Source of the DNA: M3007 sp031398055 | GTDB lineage: Bacteria > Bacteroidota > Bacteroidia > Chitinophagales > Saprospiraceae | Length of the DNA stretch: 64,000 bases | NCBI GenBank assembly: GCA_031398055.1 | Contig: JANNMS010000263.1 | Span: 1 to 64,000, forward strand | Reading direction: 5' to 3' | In this document: piece by piece, positions 8,182-16,980 of the stretch | How positions within the stretch are numbered: the first letter of the stretch is position 1 | How the letters are laid out: each line of letters begins with the position of its first letter | Notes under the pieces: generated by a model | The model's input: the letters and a program-made list of their open reading frames with translations, nothing else | Told to the model about the DNA's origin: nothing | Databases searched by the model: none | Position numbers and translations under genes: made by a program

Positions 8182-8373
8182 TAACTACTCAGGTTCTTTT
8201 TTCAATAAAAACCACCATTTATCCCTACTTCGAGTGTCATTCCGTAGGAATCTGCCCAAGTTTTTCCACAATTTTAATAAAAATCGAGGTGAATTTTGGG
8301 CAGATTTCTACGGAATGACACAGTGGAAAGGTGGAAACTGTGGTTTTTATTGAAAAAAGAACTTGAGTAGTTA
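8182..8373. repeat. 192-bp inverted-repeat element, MITE-like
   Basis: Outer arms at 8182-8215 and 8340-8373 match almost perfectly (TAACTACTCAGGTTC against GAACTTGAGTAGTTA). Inner arms at 8234-8259 and 8296-8321 (GTGTCATTCCGTAGGAATC against its near complement) give a second stem. The whole could fold into one long hairpin. No open frame of interest is inside. It lies 21 bases before the ftsY stop codon. Confidence 0.88.
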
Positions 8374-8393
8374 CTCAAAAACAAACCCAAAGT

Positions 8394-9350
8394 TCATTTT
8401 TGGAAAAGCGACTCCACGAACGCCTTTTTATTAAAAATTTGAAGTTGCGTGATGGACTCGCCCACCCCGATATATTTTATCGGAATTTTGAATTGGTCGC
8501 TGATTCCAATCGCCACCCCACCCTTCGCCGTGCCGTCCAATTTTGTCAAAGCTAAAGCCGTGACCGGGGCAACTTCCGTGAATTGTTTGGCCTGTTCGAT
8601 AGCATTTTGTCCGGTCGAGGCATCCAAAACCAGTAAAATTTCGTGCGGCGCACCCGGCAAACTTTTTTCCACCGACCGACGAATTTTCCCCAATTCAGCC
8701 ATCAAATGTGTTTTCGTGTGCAGCCGTCCGGCGGTGTCGATGATGCAAATATCGCAGTCGTTTTTCAGGGCAAATTGCGTGGCTTCGTAGGCCACCGCGC
8801 CGGGGTCGGTGTTCATGCCTTTTGAAAAAAACTCGCAGCCGACGCGGTTCGCCCAGATTTTCAATTGGTCAACCGCCGCTGCGCGAAAAGTATCGGCCGC
8901 ACCGAGCACGACTTTGTATCCTTTTTGTTTAAATTGGTAGGCCAATTTGCCGATGGTCGTGGTTTTTCCAACGCCGTTCACGCCGACGACCATCAAAATA
9001 TACGGTTTTTTGCCCGTCGGAAAATCGAAATCATCAAAATCCTCGGTGTTGTTTTCGCCCAACATTTGAACGATTTCGTCACGCAGAATGCCGTTCAACT
9101 CGTTGGCATCCAAATATTTATCTTTCGAAACGCGGTCTTCGATGCGTTTGATGATTTTCACGGTGGTCTCCAAACCGACATCCGACGAAATCAAAATCGT
9201 CTCCAATTCGTCCAAAACTTCCTCGTCCACCGTGCTTTTCCCCGCGACCGCCCGCGAGATTTTGCCGAAAAAACCCTCTTTCGTTTTTTCTAAACCTTTG
9301 TCTAAATCTTCTTTTTTTTCTTTTGAAAAAAATCTGTCAAAAAATCCCAT
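8394..9350 (-). CDS. ftsY: signal recognition particle receptor FtsY
   Basis: Membrane-docking GTPase that receives SRP-bound ribosomes and delivers them to the Sec translocon. It has a short charged N-terminal A region (1-30), an N helical bundle, and a G domain with GVNGVGKT at 123-130, DTAGR at 205-209, TKLDG at 269-273 and GGVAIG; the ending GVGESITQLQIFNKKAFVESLF is typical. The 318-residue length fits the short Bacteroidota type. Flanked by two different inverted-repeat elements, it seems to be transcribed alone. Confidence 0.97.
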   Translation of the reverse strand: MGFFDRFFSKEKKEDLDKGLEKTKEGFFGKISRAVAGKSTVDEEVLDELETILISSDVGLETTVKIIKRIEDRVSKDKYLDANELNGILRDEIVQMLGENNTEDFDDFDFPTGKKPYILMVVGVNGVGKTTTIGKLAYQFKQKGYKVVLGAADTFRAAAVDQLKIWANRVGCEFFSKGMNTDPGAVAYEATQFALKNDCDICIIDTAGRLHTKTHLMAELGKIRRSVEKSLPGAPHEILLVLDASTGQNAIEQAKQFTEVAPVTALALTKLDGTAKGGVAIGISDQFKIPIKYIGVGESITQLQIFNKKAFVESLFQK

Positions 9351-9353
9351 GTT

Positions 9354-9450
9354 CAGTTATTAGTTATTGGTTATTAGTTATCAGTTATCGGTTATTGAAT
9401 TTTCAAGCACGGTCAGACGACCAATAACTATTAACCAATAACCAACAACC
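9354..9450. repeat. inverted repeat of GTTATTGG/CCAATAAC words
   Basis: Words TTATTAG, GTTATTGG and TTATCGG in the left half pair with CCAATAAC and AACCAAT words in the right half around AAGCACGGTCAGACG. It fills the whole gap between ftsY and the response regulator gene, whose stop codon region (9453) lies at its edge. Confidence 0.85.
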
Positions 9451-9452
9451 AA

Positions 9453-10223
9453 TTATAACTCGCCGTGCATATTTCTGAGCGTATTCAACAAGTCTGTTTT
9501 TTTGCGGCGCGAGACCTCGACGTTGTCGCCGTTTTCCAAAATCAAATAGCCGCCCTCGCCTTTCACATAACTTTTCATAAAATTCATGTTGACGATGTGT
9601 TTTTTGTGGACGCGCACAAAACTCAGGCGGACCAGGGTGTCTTCGTAAGCTTTGATGGTTTTCGAAGCCGTGATTTTTTCGCCGCCGCGCAGGAAAAAAT
9701 GCGTGTAATTGTCCTCGGCTTCGAGGCGAACGATGTCGCGCAATTTGACAAAAAAGATGCCGTCCAAACCTGAAATGCCTATTTTTTCAAAAGCATTGGG
9801 CATGCCCGGATTGTAATTTTGTTGCAAAACGTCCAGCCGTTGTTTGGTTTTGACCGATTTTTTCCCGGCGCGAACCCGGCTGACGGCACGCCGCAAATCC
9901 TCGCCTTCGATGGGTTTCAAAACATAATCGATGGCCGAAAAATCAAATGCTTTCAAAGCATATTTGTCAAAAGCGGTGACGAAAATGATGTCGAACGGAA
10001 TGTCTTCGAGGGCTTGCAAACCTTGAAAAATCAATCCGTCAAGCACTTTGATGTCCAAAAAAGCCACGTCGATTTGGCTTTCTTTGGCATCCACGATTTT
10101 TTGCAAATCGGCGTTTGACGCCCCGGTCGCGATGATTTCAACCTCCGGGCAATATTTCTCCAACATATTTTGGAGGTTGAGGAGACTGGTTTCCTCGTCT
10201 TCGATAATGATGGCGCGTGTCAT
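9453..10223 (-). CDS. LytTR-family response regulator
   Basis: A 256-residue two-domain regulator. The receiver (1-120) has the acidic pocket IIEDEE, phospho-acceptor Asp57 in VAFLDIK, the switch Thr in FVTAFD and Lys in DYVLKP. The LytTR DNA-binding domain (about 150-250) shows FVKLRDIVRLEAEDNYTHFFL and SFVRVHKKHIVNM. Such proteins usually answer to a membrane histidine kinase of the LytS/YehU type; none is adjacent. The ATG at 10223 is chosen because the frame upstream runs through a GGATTGG-word repeat and the terminator of the next gene. Confidence 0.92.
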   Translation of the reverse strand: MTRAIIIEDEETSLLNLQNMLEKYCPEVEIIATGASNADLQKIVDAKESQIDVAFLDIKVLDGLIFQGLQALEDIPFDIIFVTAFDKYALKAFDFSAIDYVLKPIEGEDLRRAVSRVRAGKKSVKTKQRLDVLQQNYNPGMPNAFEKIGISGLDGIFFVKLRDIVRLEAEDNYTHFFLRGGEKITASKTIKAYEDTLVRLSFVRVHKKHIVNMNFMKSYVKGEGGYLILENGDNVEVSRRKKTDLLNTLRNMHGEL

Positions 10224-10320
10224 CGTTTTCTCTATTTTTTGGTGAAAGATGCTTGTTGAATTCGAGCCCCAAATGTAGTTGGATTGGTGGATTGGTTGAC
10301 GGATTGGCGGTTTTTCATTA

Positions 10321-10363
10321 AAAAAATGTGCCATTCCAGACAGTTGCGAGGAATGGCACATTT
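10321..10363 (-). terminator. terminator of the T9SS protein gene at 10386
   Basis: AAATGTGCCATTCC pairs perfectly with GGAATGGCACATTT and on the minus strand is followed by a T-run. Confidence 0.85.
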
Positions 10364-10385
10364 GAAAAAGAGGCCAAAATTTCTT

Positions 10386-11894
10386 TCAATTTGTCAAAAC
10401 AATTTTGCTTTGAAAATGAATGCGTTTGCTGTCCCGAAAAAGGGTTGAATAGATTCCTGGTGGCAAAAAATGCAGGTCAACCGAAGCCGCATTGATGATT
10501 TCTTGCTGAAAAACCAGCCTTCCGGTCAGGTCAAAAATGGACATTTCCTGCGTCCCGACACTTTCGGGCAGCCAAATATTGACGATTCCATTGCTCGGAT
10601 TTGGAAAAACAGTTGGTTTTTCAGCATTTCCATCAATTTCACCAACCGGAACCGGGCTGCAAAAAATACTGTCCACACAACCATCGGGCGTTATTTTCAC
10701 CAACCAACAATAGGCCAAGTTGCCAGTTTCGGTCATTCCGCCCGCGATGATGTTGCCGCTCGAAAGTTCGCCACCGCCTCCCAAAAAACTCCTACTTGGA
10801 ACGGTGTTTTCAAAAACTGGCTCGATGTTTTTTGTCCAGACCGTGTCGCCTTCCGAATTGAACTTGACAAACCAACCTTGGTACCTGCCAAAATTGAGGC
10901 TCCCGACCAAACGTTGCCCGACACCCATGTAATTGCCGTCCTTGGTTGGAAAAATATTGTAAATCACATTGATCAGGCCATCTTTTGACACTTCATAGTT
11001 ATTGACTTTCGTAACTTTAAATGCAGTATCCATAACAGCAGCGAAATTTGCGACTTCTTCCAAGGAAGGGCTTTTTTTCAACGCATTCCTTCCAAAAACC
11101 AAGTAACCATCGTTAGAAGGTTTTTTTAAAACATAGGAACAAATATCAATCGGCCCATTGGGATCGGGTTTGAATTCTTTGATAATATTGCCATCGAAAT
11201 CAAACTGTACCATCCATGAACTATAATCTGCCTCTGTATTGCCTTTGTTTAATACGTATCCGCCCACAGCCAAAATAGTAGAGTCGTTTATCAGGATAAA
11301 TTCCTTCAAATATTCGTCAACTTTTGGTTCGCCGTAATAGGCCATCCATTGGGTATTGCCCTGTTTGTCTATTTTTCGGATAAAGGCATCAATGTAATAA
11401 TCATTCCTTTGGGCATCGCCACCAACAATGTAACCATCATCTAATTCAACAATTGACCGAGGAAATTTAACCAGACTGGTCATGTCAGGATAAACTTTTA
11501 CAAACTCGGTTTGAAAATGCCTGTCAAATTTGATGGCCATTGCATCATTGGAAGCAAAAGTAAATGCGGTGGCCAAAAAACCGCCATCATTGGTCTGTTC
11601 GATATCTGCCCACAGCTCGCCCGTGGAAAGTGCCCATCCCAAACTATCACAAATCAATTGATTGTCAATAAACAAGCCGGATGAATCATATCGTGCAAAA
11701 TACAAACATTGGTAGAAAGGTGGGTCTTTTGGTCGTGCCATTCCGTAGCCAATTATCGTATCATTTATTACCAAAACCCTGCGAAATTGGTTGCGAGGAA
11801 AACCTTCATCATATTTATTATTAAATCCGGGTTGGCATATCGAAATAGTTGAGGCTATTGGCAAAAACAATAGAATGAAGATAAACTTTTTCAT
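10386..11894 (-). CDS. secreted protein with T9SS type A sorting domain
   Basis: A 502-residue exported protein: signal peptide MKKFIFILLFLPIASTISICQ, then repeated blades with the pattern TNDGGFLATAF / LDDGYIVGGDA / NDSTILAVGGYV / SNDGYLVFGRN / KDGNYMGVGQR, suggesting a beta-propeller. The end (VFPNPSNGIVNIWLPESV through FDLTGRLVF to PPGIYSTLF) is a typical T9SS C-terminal sorting domain, so it is probably exported to the surface or medium. No enzyme motif is seen. Its last 12 residues closely resemble those of the neighbouring metalloprotease, indicating related sorting domains. Confidence 0.88.
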   Translation of the reverse strand: MKKFIFILLFLPIASTISICQPGFNNKYDEGFPRNQFRRVLVINDTIIGYGMARPKDPPFYQCLYFARYDSSGLFIDNQLICDSLGWALSTGELWADIEQTNDGGFLATAFTFASNDAMAIKFDRHFQTEFVKVYPDMTSLVKFPRSIVELDDGYIVGGDAQRNDYYIDAFIRKIDKQGNTQWMAYYGEPKVDEYLKEFILINDSTILAVGGYVLNKGNTEADYSSWMVQFDFDGNIIKEFKPDPNGPIDICSYVLKKPSNDGYLVFGRNALKKSPSLEEVANFAAVMDTAFKVTKVNNYEVSKDGLINVIYNIFPTKDGNYMGVGQRLVGSLNFGRYQGWFVKFNSEGDTVWTKNIEPVFENTVPSRSFLGGGGELSSGNIIAGGMTETGNLAYCWLVKITPDGCVDSIFCSPVPVGEIDGNAEKPTVFPNPSNGIVNIWLPESVGTQEMSIFDLTGRLVFQQEIINAASVDLHFLPPGIYSTLFRDSKRIHFQSKIVLTN

Positions 11895-11911
11895 TGCTTC
11901 TTTTATTTTTG

Positions 11912-11957
11912 ATGAAAAACAAAAGCCAGTATTGTTGCCAAATGCAACAATACTGGC
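11912..11957 (-). terminator. terminator of the metalloprotease gene
   Basis: GCCAGTATTGTTGC (11925-11938) pairs perfectly with GCAACAATACTGGC (11944-11957), followed by TTTTGTTTTT on the minus strand. It separates the metalloprotease gene from the propeller gene. Confidence 0.85.
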
Positions 11958-11965
11958 ATAATTGA

Positions 11966-14956
11966 TCAGTGAGCAACAACAAGTTTACTTCGGAAGTGAA
12001 TTCGATTATTCGATTGAATAACAACAGTATAAAATCCAGAAGGAATTCCTTTTAAATCAACAGTTGCAGATTGGGCAATTTTTTGGTTGACCATCATTTT
12101 GCCAGTCAAATCAAACAGACAAAATTGGTGCGGGGCAAGACCATCTGGACAACGAATTTCAAGCAAGCCACGGCTTGGATTTGGAAAAATTTCAAAACCC
12201 GGCTTGTTTGGAGAAACCGAGCCTGATTTAGCAGGTTTTTCGCCCAATTCCAAATCATCACAATATGACCAAGTTTCCCGGTCATTTCTGAACAAGACCT
12301 CTTTTGCCAAATAACCGGGTTCGGAACAGTCCGAAACCCACAAATTCAAACTGTCCAAAACCGTTTCCGGTAAATGGTTCAATGATTCCCCGTTTTCCAA
12401 TGATGGCCGGATGATTGCCAAAACCTGTTTGATTTTATCAAGTTCGTCGGCTTGTTGTGCTGTCAATTGATTTCGGATTGGAATTTGGAGCAACCAATTG
12501 TCATAAGATTGGAATCCTTTTTTGAAAAAATAATGCCGTGCAATGCTTTGGTCAGATTCATAGGATTGCAGGTTTTTGTACCACTCGAACAAGGAATCAA
12601 TTTTGATCCCCAAAGTGTCCAGCGCGTAAAATTGGACAATTTTTGACCCAATTCTATCCATTTCAGCGCGATGGACAGCAATTTCTCCTTCTAAAATTGT
12701 TTTTTGTGCCGGGTCGGTTGTTGTGGACAAAGTTATTTTTTTTGCCAACCAGGATGACTTCGCTTCTCCAAAATCAGTTTTTACAGATTCTGGACATTCA
12801 ACACAACCATCGTCATTGGGAACAGGACAATCTCCGTTTGCAAAAGGTGTCGGCTCCACATCTACATTAACCGCAACTTGTGGGGTTTGGATTGGAACGT
12901 TTAAGTGGTAATAGGTAAATTGATTGCCAGTGTTCCAGATATCAAAATTTGCGTTTTCAAAAGTGTTACCTGTTGCTACATTTCCCGGAAGAAATTGGTC
13001 AAACCTGCCCTGCGGGTTCCTAATCCCAGTCCCAGAGATGTAAATATGCGAATTTATACTTCCGGAATATTCGTTGCACTCGTACATCAGTCCACGGGTC
13101 GAGCTTGCTGCATTTATACCTTGTGCGAGATCCCCGATATCCAAATCGAAGTATTTATTAAGGTGGATCAGGTTTTCGGCCTCACCTAAGTTGCGGGCAA
13201 GCGTCCCGACAAGGATTTCTTCTTCTTCGTTGTCAATGGATTGGAAGGTGTTGTTGGAAACATCGAAATTGGATTGTTGACCCAATAATTCCAGTCCAAT
13301 AAAAGGTTCATTCGGTTGCGCCGGGCATTCATTTTTCCGGTCAATGTTAAAGGTTGAACCTGTAATCCTAAATGCCTCTGGAAATGCAGAATGTACCCCG
13401 GTATAACATCGTGCGAACGACGAACCAGTGATAGAATACCCGCCGTTCAAAATCTTCAACGACGAGGAACGGACACCAAAATCGAAGTACCTCAACCAAA
13501 CTGTCCCTTGCAAAATGAACCCTGCATCTTTGGCAACTATCCCGTTGGCGCGGTCCGCCCGCCCGCCGCAACCTTGGATCCGGTTGTCGAACAAAAAACT
13601 CGAGGAGATTTTTAGACCAGAAATGCCCTCCATTTTTATCAAGGTCGGCTTGGAACTGCCCCGATAATTGTCGTTCACGATAAAAATGGAAGCGTTTACA
13701 AAACTCTTGTTTGGCTGTAAAACACCATTATTGACAAAGGTATGGCTGCCAAACTCCAGCCCAATCGAACAGTTTTCAAGCCTTCCTCTTGCCTCAATTA
13801 TCCCACCACCTTTGTTGTCCTCGGCATCAAACTCGACCGCGCCAATCCCATGAACGGCATGTTCAACTTTTCCACTTCCGTTCAATTGAACAAGACCTGC
13901 ATTTGTGGTAGTCTGGTCTGCATTTTGGGTGCCTTCCACTTCGATCCCGCCCCACATTCCACACGAAGCGGTAATTGTTGAGTTGATGACCAATTTCCCG
14001 CTTTTTTTTACAAAAATATAAGTACCAGATGCCATGTTCACTACTGCGTTCAAAATCAATGTCGCCCCTGCAGGCACTTCAATGTTCTGTTCAAAAGTGG
14101 AAGCACTGTTCCAAGTTGTCGTTCCTGGTGGCACAACAAACTGCTGGTTTATTTGAAAATTTTGAACTTCAGGATGGTATTTTAAAAAGTAGCGCATCCG
14201 TAGAACTTGCTCAGGCTCAAACCTGTCTTGACACCTTTTCGGCGTAGTGTATGCCATAAAATTTTTAAAAATAGTGGAACTGATGCTAGGGTGAGAAGTA
14301 GAAACGGAACAATCATCATTTACGATTATGAAATCATCATTGGTTACTGGGTTTATTACAGTTCCACAAACTAAATCCCCACAACAATTACAGCCCGGAT
14401 AAAAAACTCCTGAGCCATCTGGGCAAACCGTAGTTTGTTCATCGCAAGTGGTCGCAAATGTGTGATATAAACCCAAACAGTGCCCGACTTCGTGAATAAG
14501 AACAGGTAAACTTGAGGCGGGAACGCCATTTTCAGAGCCTTCTACCCAAAGTCTATTATCAGGGACTGTACCTACTGATCCTTGCGCCACTCCGTTGTCT
14601 GGACGAATATTAACAGTCAATCCGCCTATAAAATTCTGCTCGACATTTGCTACTTGAAAGCATTTCCCATCGGGAGCTGCTGCCAGAATGAAATAAATGT
14701 GGGATGGTTCAGGGTTGTATGCCTTGTTCAAATTGTTCAGGGCAATTGTAGTCCGGCGGGTAAGCTCTGCGTTGCCCAAATTGGCTGTCCATGTTCCAGT
14801 ACTGGCGTTCTCAACAAAAACAAAGTAGGTTCGGATATAAAACTTCCCGGTTACTTGATCATAGGGCCCCGTGAAACTTTGGGAAAAAAGAGGCAGGAAA
14901 AAAAAATGGAGAAGGATCATGATTACCCCCCCCTGAAAAAGAATTGTTTTTTTCAT
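11966..14956 (-). CDS. secreted pappalysin-like (M43) metalloprotease, T9SS exported
   Basis: A 996-residue exported protein; the ATG at 14956 opens the signal peptide MKKTILFQGG...PLFSQ. Residues 30-260 form a metzincin domain with HEVGHCLGLYH (zinc ligands H155, H159, H165; catalytic E156) and a Met-turn FMAY, with Cys-rich insertions (CCGDLVCG), as in the M43 cytophagalysin/pappalysin family. Then comes a region of about 400 residues with beta-helix character (many NG, GI, FxN turns), a helical segment near 770-900, and a T9SS type A sorting domain (IFPNPSRGLLEI...FDLTGKMMV...GFYTVVI). It likely digests extracellular protein. Confidence 0.88.
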   Translation of the reverse strand: MKKTILFQGGVIMILLHFFFLPLFSQSFTGPYDQVTGKFYIRTYFVFVENASTGTWTANLGNAELTRRTTIALNNLNKAYNPEPSHIYFILAAAPDGKCFQVANVEQNFIGGLTVNIRPDNGVAQGSVGTVPDNRLWVEGSENGVPASSLPVLIHEVGHCLGLYHTFATTCDEQTTVCPDGSGVFYPGCNCCGDLVCGTVINPVTNDDFIIVNDDCSVSTSHPSISSTIFKNFMAYTTPKRCQDRFEPEQVLRMRYFLKYHPEVQNFQINQQFVVPPGTTTWNSASTFEQNIEVPAGATLILNAVVNMASGTYIFVKKSGKLVINSTITASCGMWGGIEVEGTQNADQTTTNAGLVQLNGSGKVEHAVHGIGAVEFDAEDNKGGGIIEARGRLENCSIGLEFGSHTFVNNGVLQPNKSFVNASIFIVNDNYRGSSKPTLIKMEGISGLKISSSFLFDNRIQGCGGRADRANGIVAKDAGFILQGTVWLRYFDFGVRSSSLKILNGGYSITGSSFARCYTGVHSAFPEAFRITGSTFNIDRKNECPAQPNEPFIGLELLGQQSNFDVSNNTFQSIDNEEEEILVGTLARNLGEAENLIHLNKYFDLDIGDLAQGINAASSTRGLMYECNEYSGSINSHIYISGTGIRNPQGRFDQFLPGNVATGNTFENANFDIWNTGNQFTYYHLNVPIQTPQVAVNVDVEPTPFANGDCPVPNDDGCVECPESVKTDFGEAKSSWLAKKITLSTTTDPAQKTILEGEIAVHRAEMDRIGSKIVQFYALDTLGIKIDSLFEWYKNLQSYESDQSIARHYFFKKGFQSYDNWLLQIPIRNQLTAQQADELDKIKQVLAIIRPSLENGESLNHLPETVLDSLNLWVSDCSEPGYLAKEVLFRNDRETWSYCDDLELGEKPAKSGSVSPNKPGFEIFPNPSRGLLEIRCPDGLAPHQFCLFDLTGKMMVNQKIAQSATVDLKGIPSGFYTVVIQSNNRIHFRSKLVVAH

Positions 14957-15047
14957 GTTGAAAAAATTTTGGTGAGAAAAATTTGAGTTGTAAAGAGTTT
15001 CAAACTTACTCGAAAAATTAATCCCACCAAAATTTTCAACAATTCGA

Positions 15048-16577
15048 TTACTCCACAATCAATTTTATCTTCAACCTCGACCCGATTTTCAAATTTCCGT
15101 AGCCGTTCAATTTCAAAATTTCTGCCGTCGGGACTTCGTATTTTTTGGCAATTTCATCCAAGGTTTCGTTCCGCCGGACGGTGTGATATTGAAAATTTTG
15201 AACAGTCGGCGGCTTTGGTTTTTGGGTTTCTGCTGGTTTTGCCGTGAAATCCTGTTCCGAGTTTTTGGCAAGAATCGGCACGGAAGTTTTTGTTTTTTTC
15301 TGTGGTTTCGGAGCGGTCGGTCTCGCCTCAGGCGAGAGCGGAGCCGGCGTTTCAATTTTCAAAACTTCGTGTTTTTGAATCACGACTGGCCGCCACAATT
15401 TCAAAGAAGTGCCTGCCGAAACCCAATTGCTTTTCAAATTATTCCAAGATTTTATCTGTTCGCCGTTCGCGCCGATGGCTGCGCCGATGCGGTCGATGTG
15501 GTCGGCTTGCTCAATTCTGAAATTGGTTGTGGCATATTTTCCATCATTTTCGGTGCCGATGATAAATGTGGAAGCCAAATCGGCTACGTAATTCCGCTGG
15601 GAACTCAAACCGTTCAAATAATTGACAAAAGCAGTCATCGTGCGCGTCGGAAGAACAATGTAATGGCCTTCCATCGTGGCCGGGATGTAATCTTTTTTGT
15701 AACCGGGATTCAATTTTTTCACGACTTGATATTCCAAACCGGTCGCATCGGCAATCGAATTGAACGACATCCCTTCCCAAGTTTTCAGGTAAGATGTCAA
15801 TTGCAAATCCAATTCCGGGTCGGTGGTCATCAAATTGTGCAATTGAAAATAGTTGCACAAATAAGTTGCGGCGATGAATGCAGGGACATAATTGGCCGTT
15901 TCTTTTGGCAAATAGCGTTGCAAATGCCAAAAATTGCGGCTGTGCGCCCGTTTTATGGCACTGCTCACCCGACCCGGCCCAGAATTGTAAGCCGCCAAAG
16001 CCAGAGCCCAATCGCCAAATTGCCGGTGCAAATCTTTCAAATATCGCATCGCGGCATCGGTCGAGGCAACTGGGTCATTGCGCTCGTCCACCTGATTATT
16101 TTGGCGAAGGCCATATTGCGAACCAGTTTGGGGCATGAATTGCCAAAGTCCAGCCGCCCCGACCCTCGAAGTTGCCTCCGCATTCAAAGCCGATTCGACG
16201 ACGGACAAATATTTCAAATCATTTGGAAGGTTGTGCTCCTTCAATTTTTGCTCAAAAAGTGGAAAGTAAACGAGGCGTTTTCCGAGCAAAATTTCTGCTT
16301 TGTCCCTTTTTCTGTAAAAATAAGTGGACAAATAACTGCGCACGGCAGCCGTGTAATTCAAGGGCAAGCAACTGCTCAAATAGCCCAACCGCTCCTTGAC
16401 TTCGCCATCATAAAATGGCAGGACGCCGAGATTTTGGGTTTCGGGGGTGAAATTTTCGAGGGTGTCCGGTTCGCCCAACAAATCAGATTCTCCATTTTGG
16501 GCAAAAAAAGCACCCGGAAAAAAAACTAAAATTAGGCAAGTGAAAATCCACCTTGGCATTTTTGTCAATCGCTGCAT
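15048..16577 (-). CDS. mltD: lytic murein transglycosylase D (SLT plus LysM)
   Basis: Cleaves peptidoglycan glycan strands with 1,6-anhydro product formation in the periplasm. Signal peptide (WIFTCLILVFFPGAFFAQ), SLT domain at about 110-260 with catalytic Glu128 in VVESALN, GLWQFMP, and the AYNSGPG motif; a middle region with a LysM-like fold; and a C-terminal LysM (YHTVRRNETLDEIAKKYEV...LKIGSRLKI). The Pro/Lys-rich linker near residue 412 (PLSPEARPT) is encoded by a short palindrome (CTCGCCTCAGGCGAG) that also occurs inside two other proteins here. The gene stands between 403 non-coding bases and the metalloprotease, whose start is 92 bases beyond its stop. Confidence 0.93.
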   Translation of the reverse strand: MQRLTKMPRWIFTCLILVFFPGAFFAQNGESDLLGEPDTLENFTPETQNLGVLPFYDGEVKERLGYLSSCLPLNYTAAVRSYLSTYFYRKRDKAEILLGKRLVYFPLFEQKLKEHNLPNDLKYLSVVESALNAEATSRVGAAGLWQFMPQTGSQYGLRQNNQVDERNDPVASTDAAMRYLKDLHRQFGDWALALAAYNSGPGRVSSAIKRAHSRNFWHLQRYLPKETANYVPAFIAATYLCNYFQLHNLMTTDPELDLQLTSYLKTWEGMSFNSIADATGLEYQVVKKLNPGYKKDYIPATMEGHYIVLPTRTMTAFVNYLNGLSSQRNYVADLASTFIIGTENDGKYATTNFRIEQADHIDRIGAAIGANGEQIKSWNNLKSNWVSAGTSLKLWRPVVIQKHEVLKIETPAPLSPEARPTAPKPQKKTKTSVPILAKNSEQDFTAKPAETQKPKPPTVQNFQYHTVRRNETLDEIAKKYEVPTAEILKLNGYGNLKIGSRLKIKLIVE

Positions 16578-16980
16578 CAGTAAAAATCTTTATTAAAAAT
16601 TAAAAAAACAAGCCAATTTGGTAGGAGGTAGATGGGTGATCTTGGCTTTTGAGATGAAAAAACGGCTTTGGAAAAGAATTATTTTCGATTAAAAGTAGGG
16701 TTCAATGAAGTTTCTTGAAACAAGTATTTCACGGGTGTATTGGCAAAAGTCAGAAAAACTGGTCATCCGAGGTACTTTTTAAATCAAAAATTTTTGTCAG
16801 GTTATTGCTTTTTTTTGAAAGTGGGCATCGTTTTCGAATCTTCAAAGGTTTCGGGAACGTGGGTTTGAGAAGCCGCCAAGATTTGTGCCAAAGAACTTTT
16901 TAACCAAAACGGCAAGGCGGCAAAGCATCGTGAAATGTGGTAAAATATGTTCCGTTTGGTTCGCAGGACAAGCAAAAACG
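16578..16980. other. gene-free stretch
   Basis: About 400 bases without a credible gene, strong hairpin or clear repeat. It separates the catabolic cluster end from the mltD promoter. Confidence 0.5.

Noticed and set aside
15183..16529. 448-codon open frame on the plus strand opposite mltD
   Set aside because: It is the antisense shadow of a clear SLT/LysM protein; composition is Arg/Phe/Ile-rich with no domain or signal.
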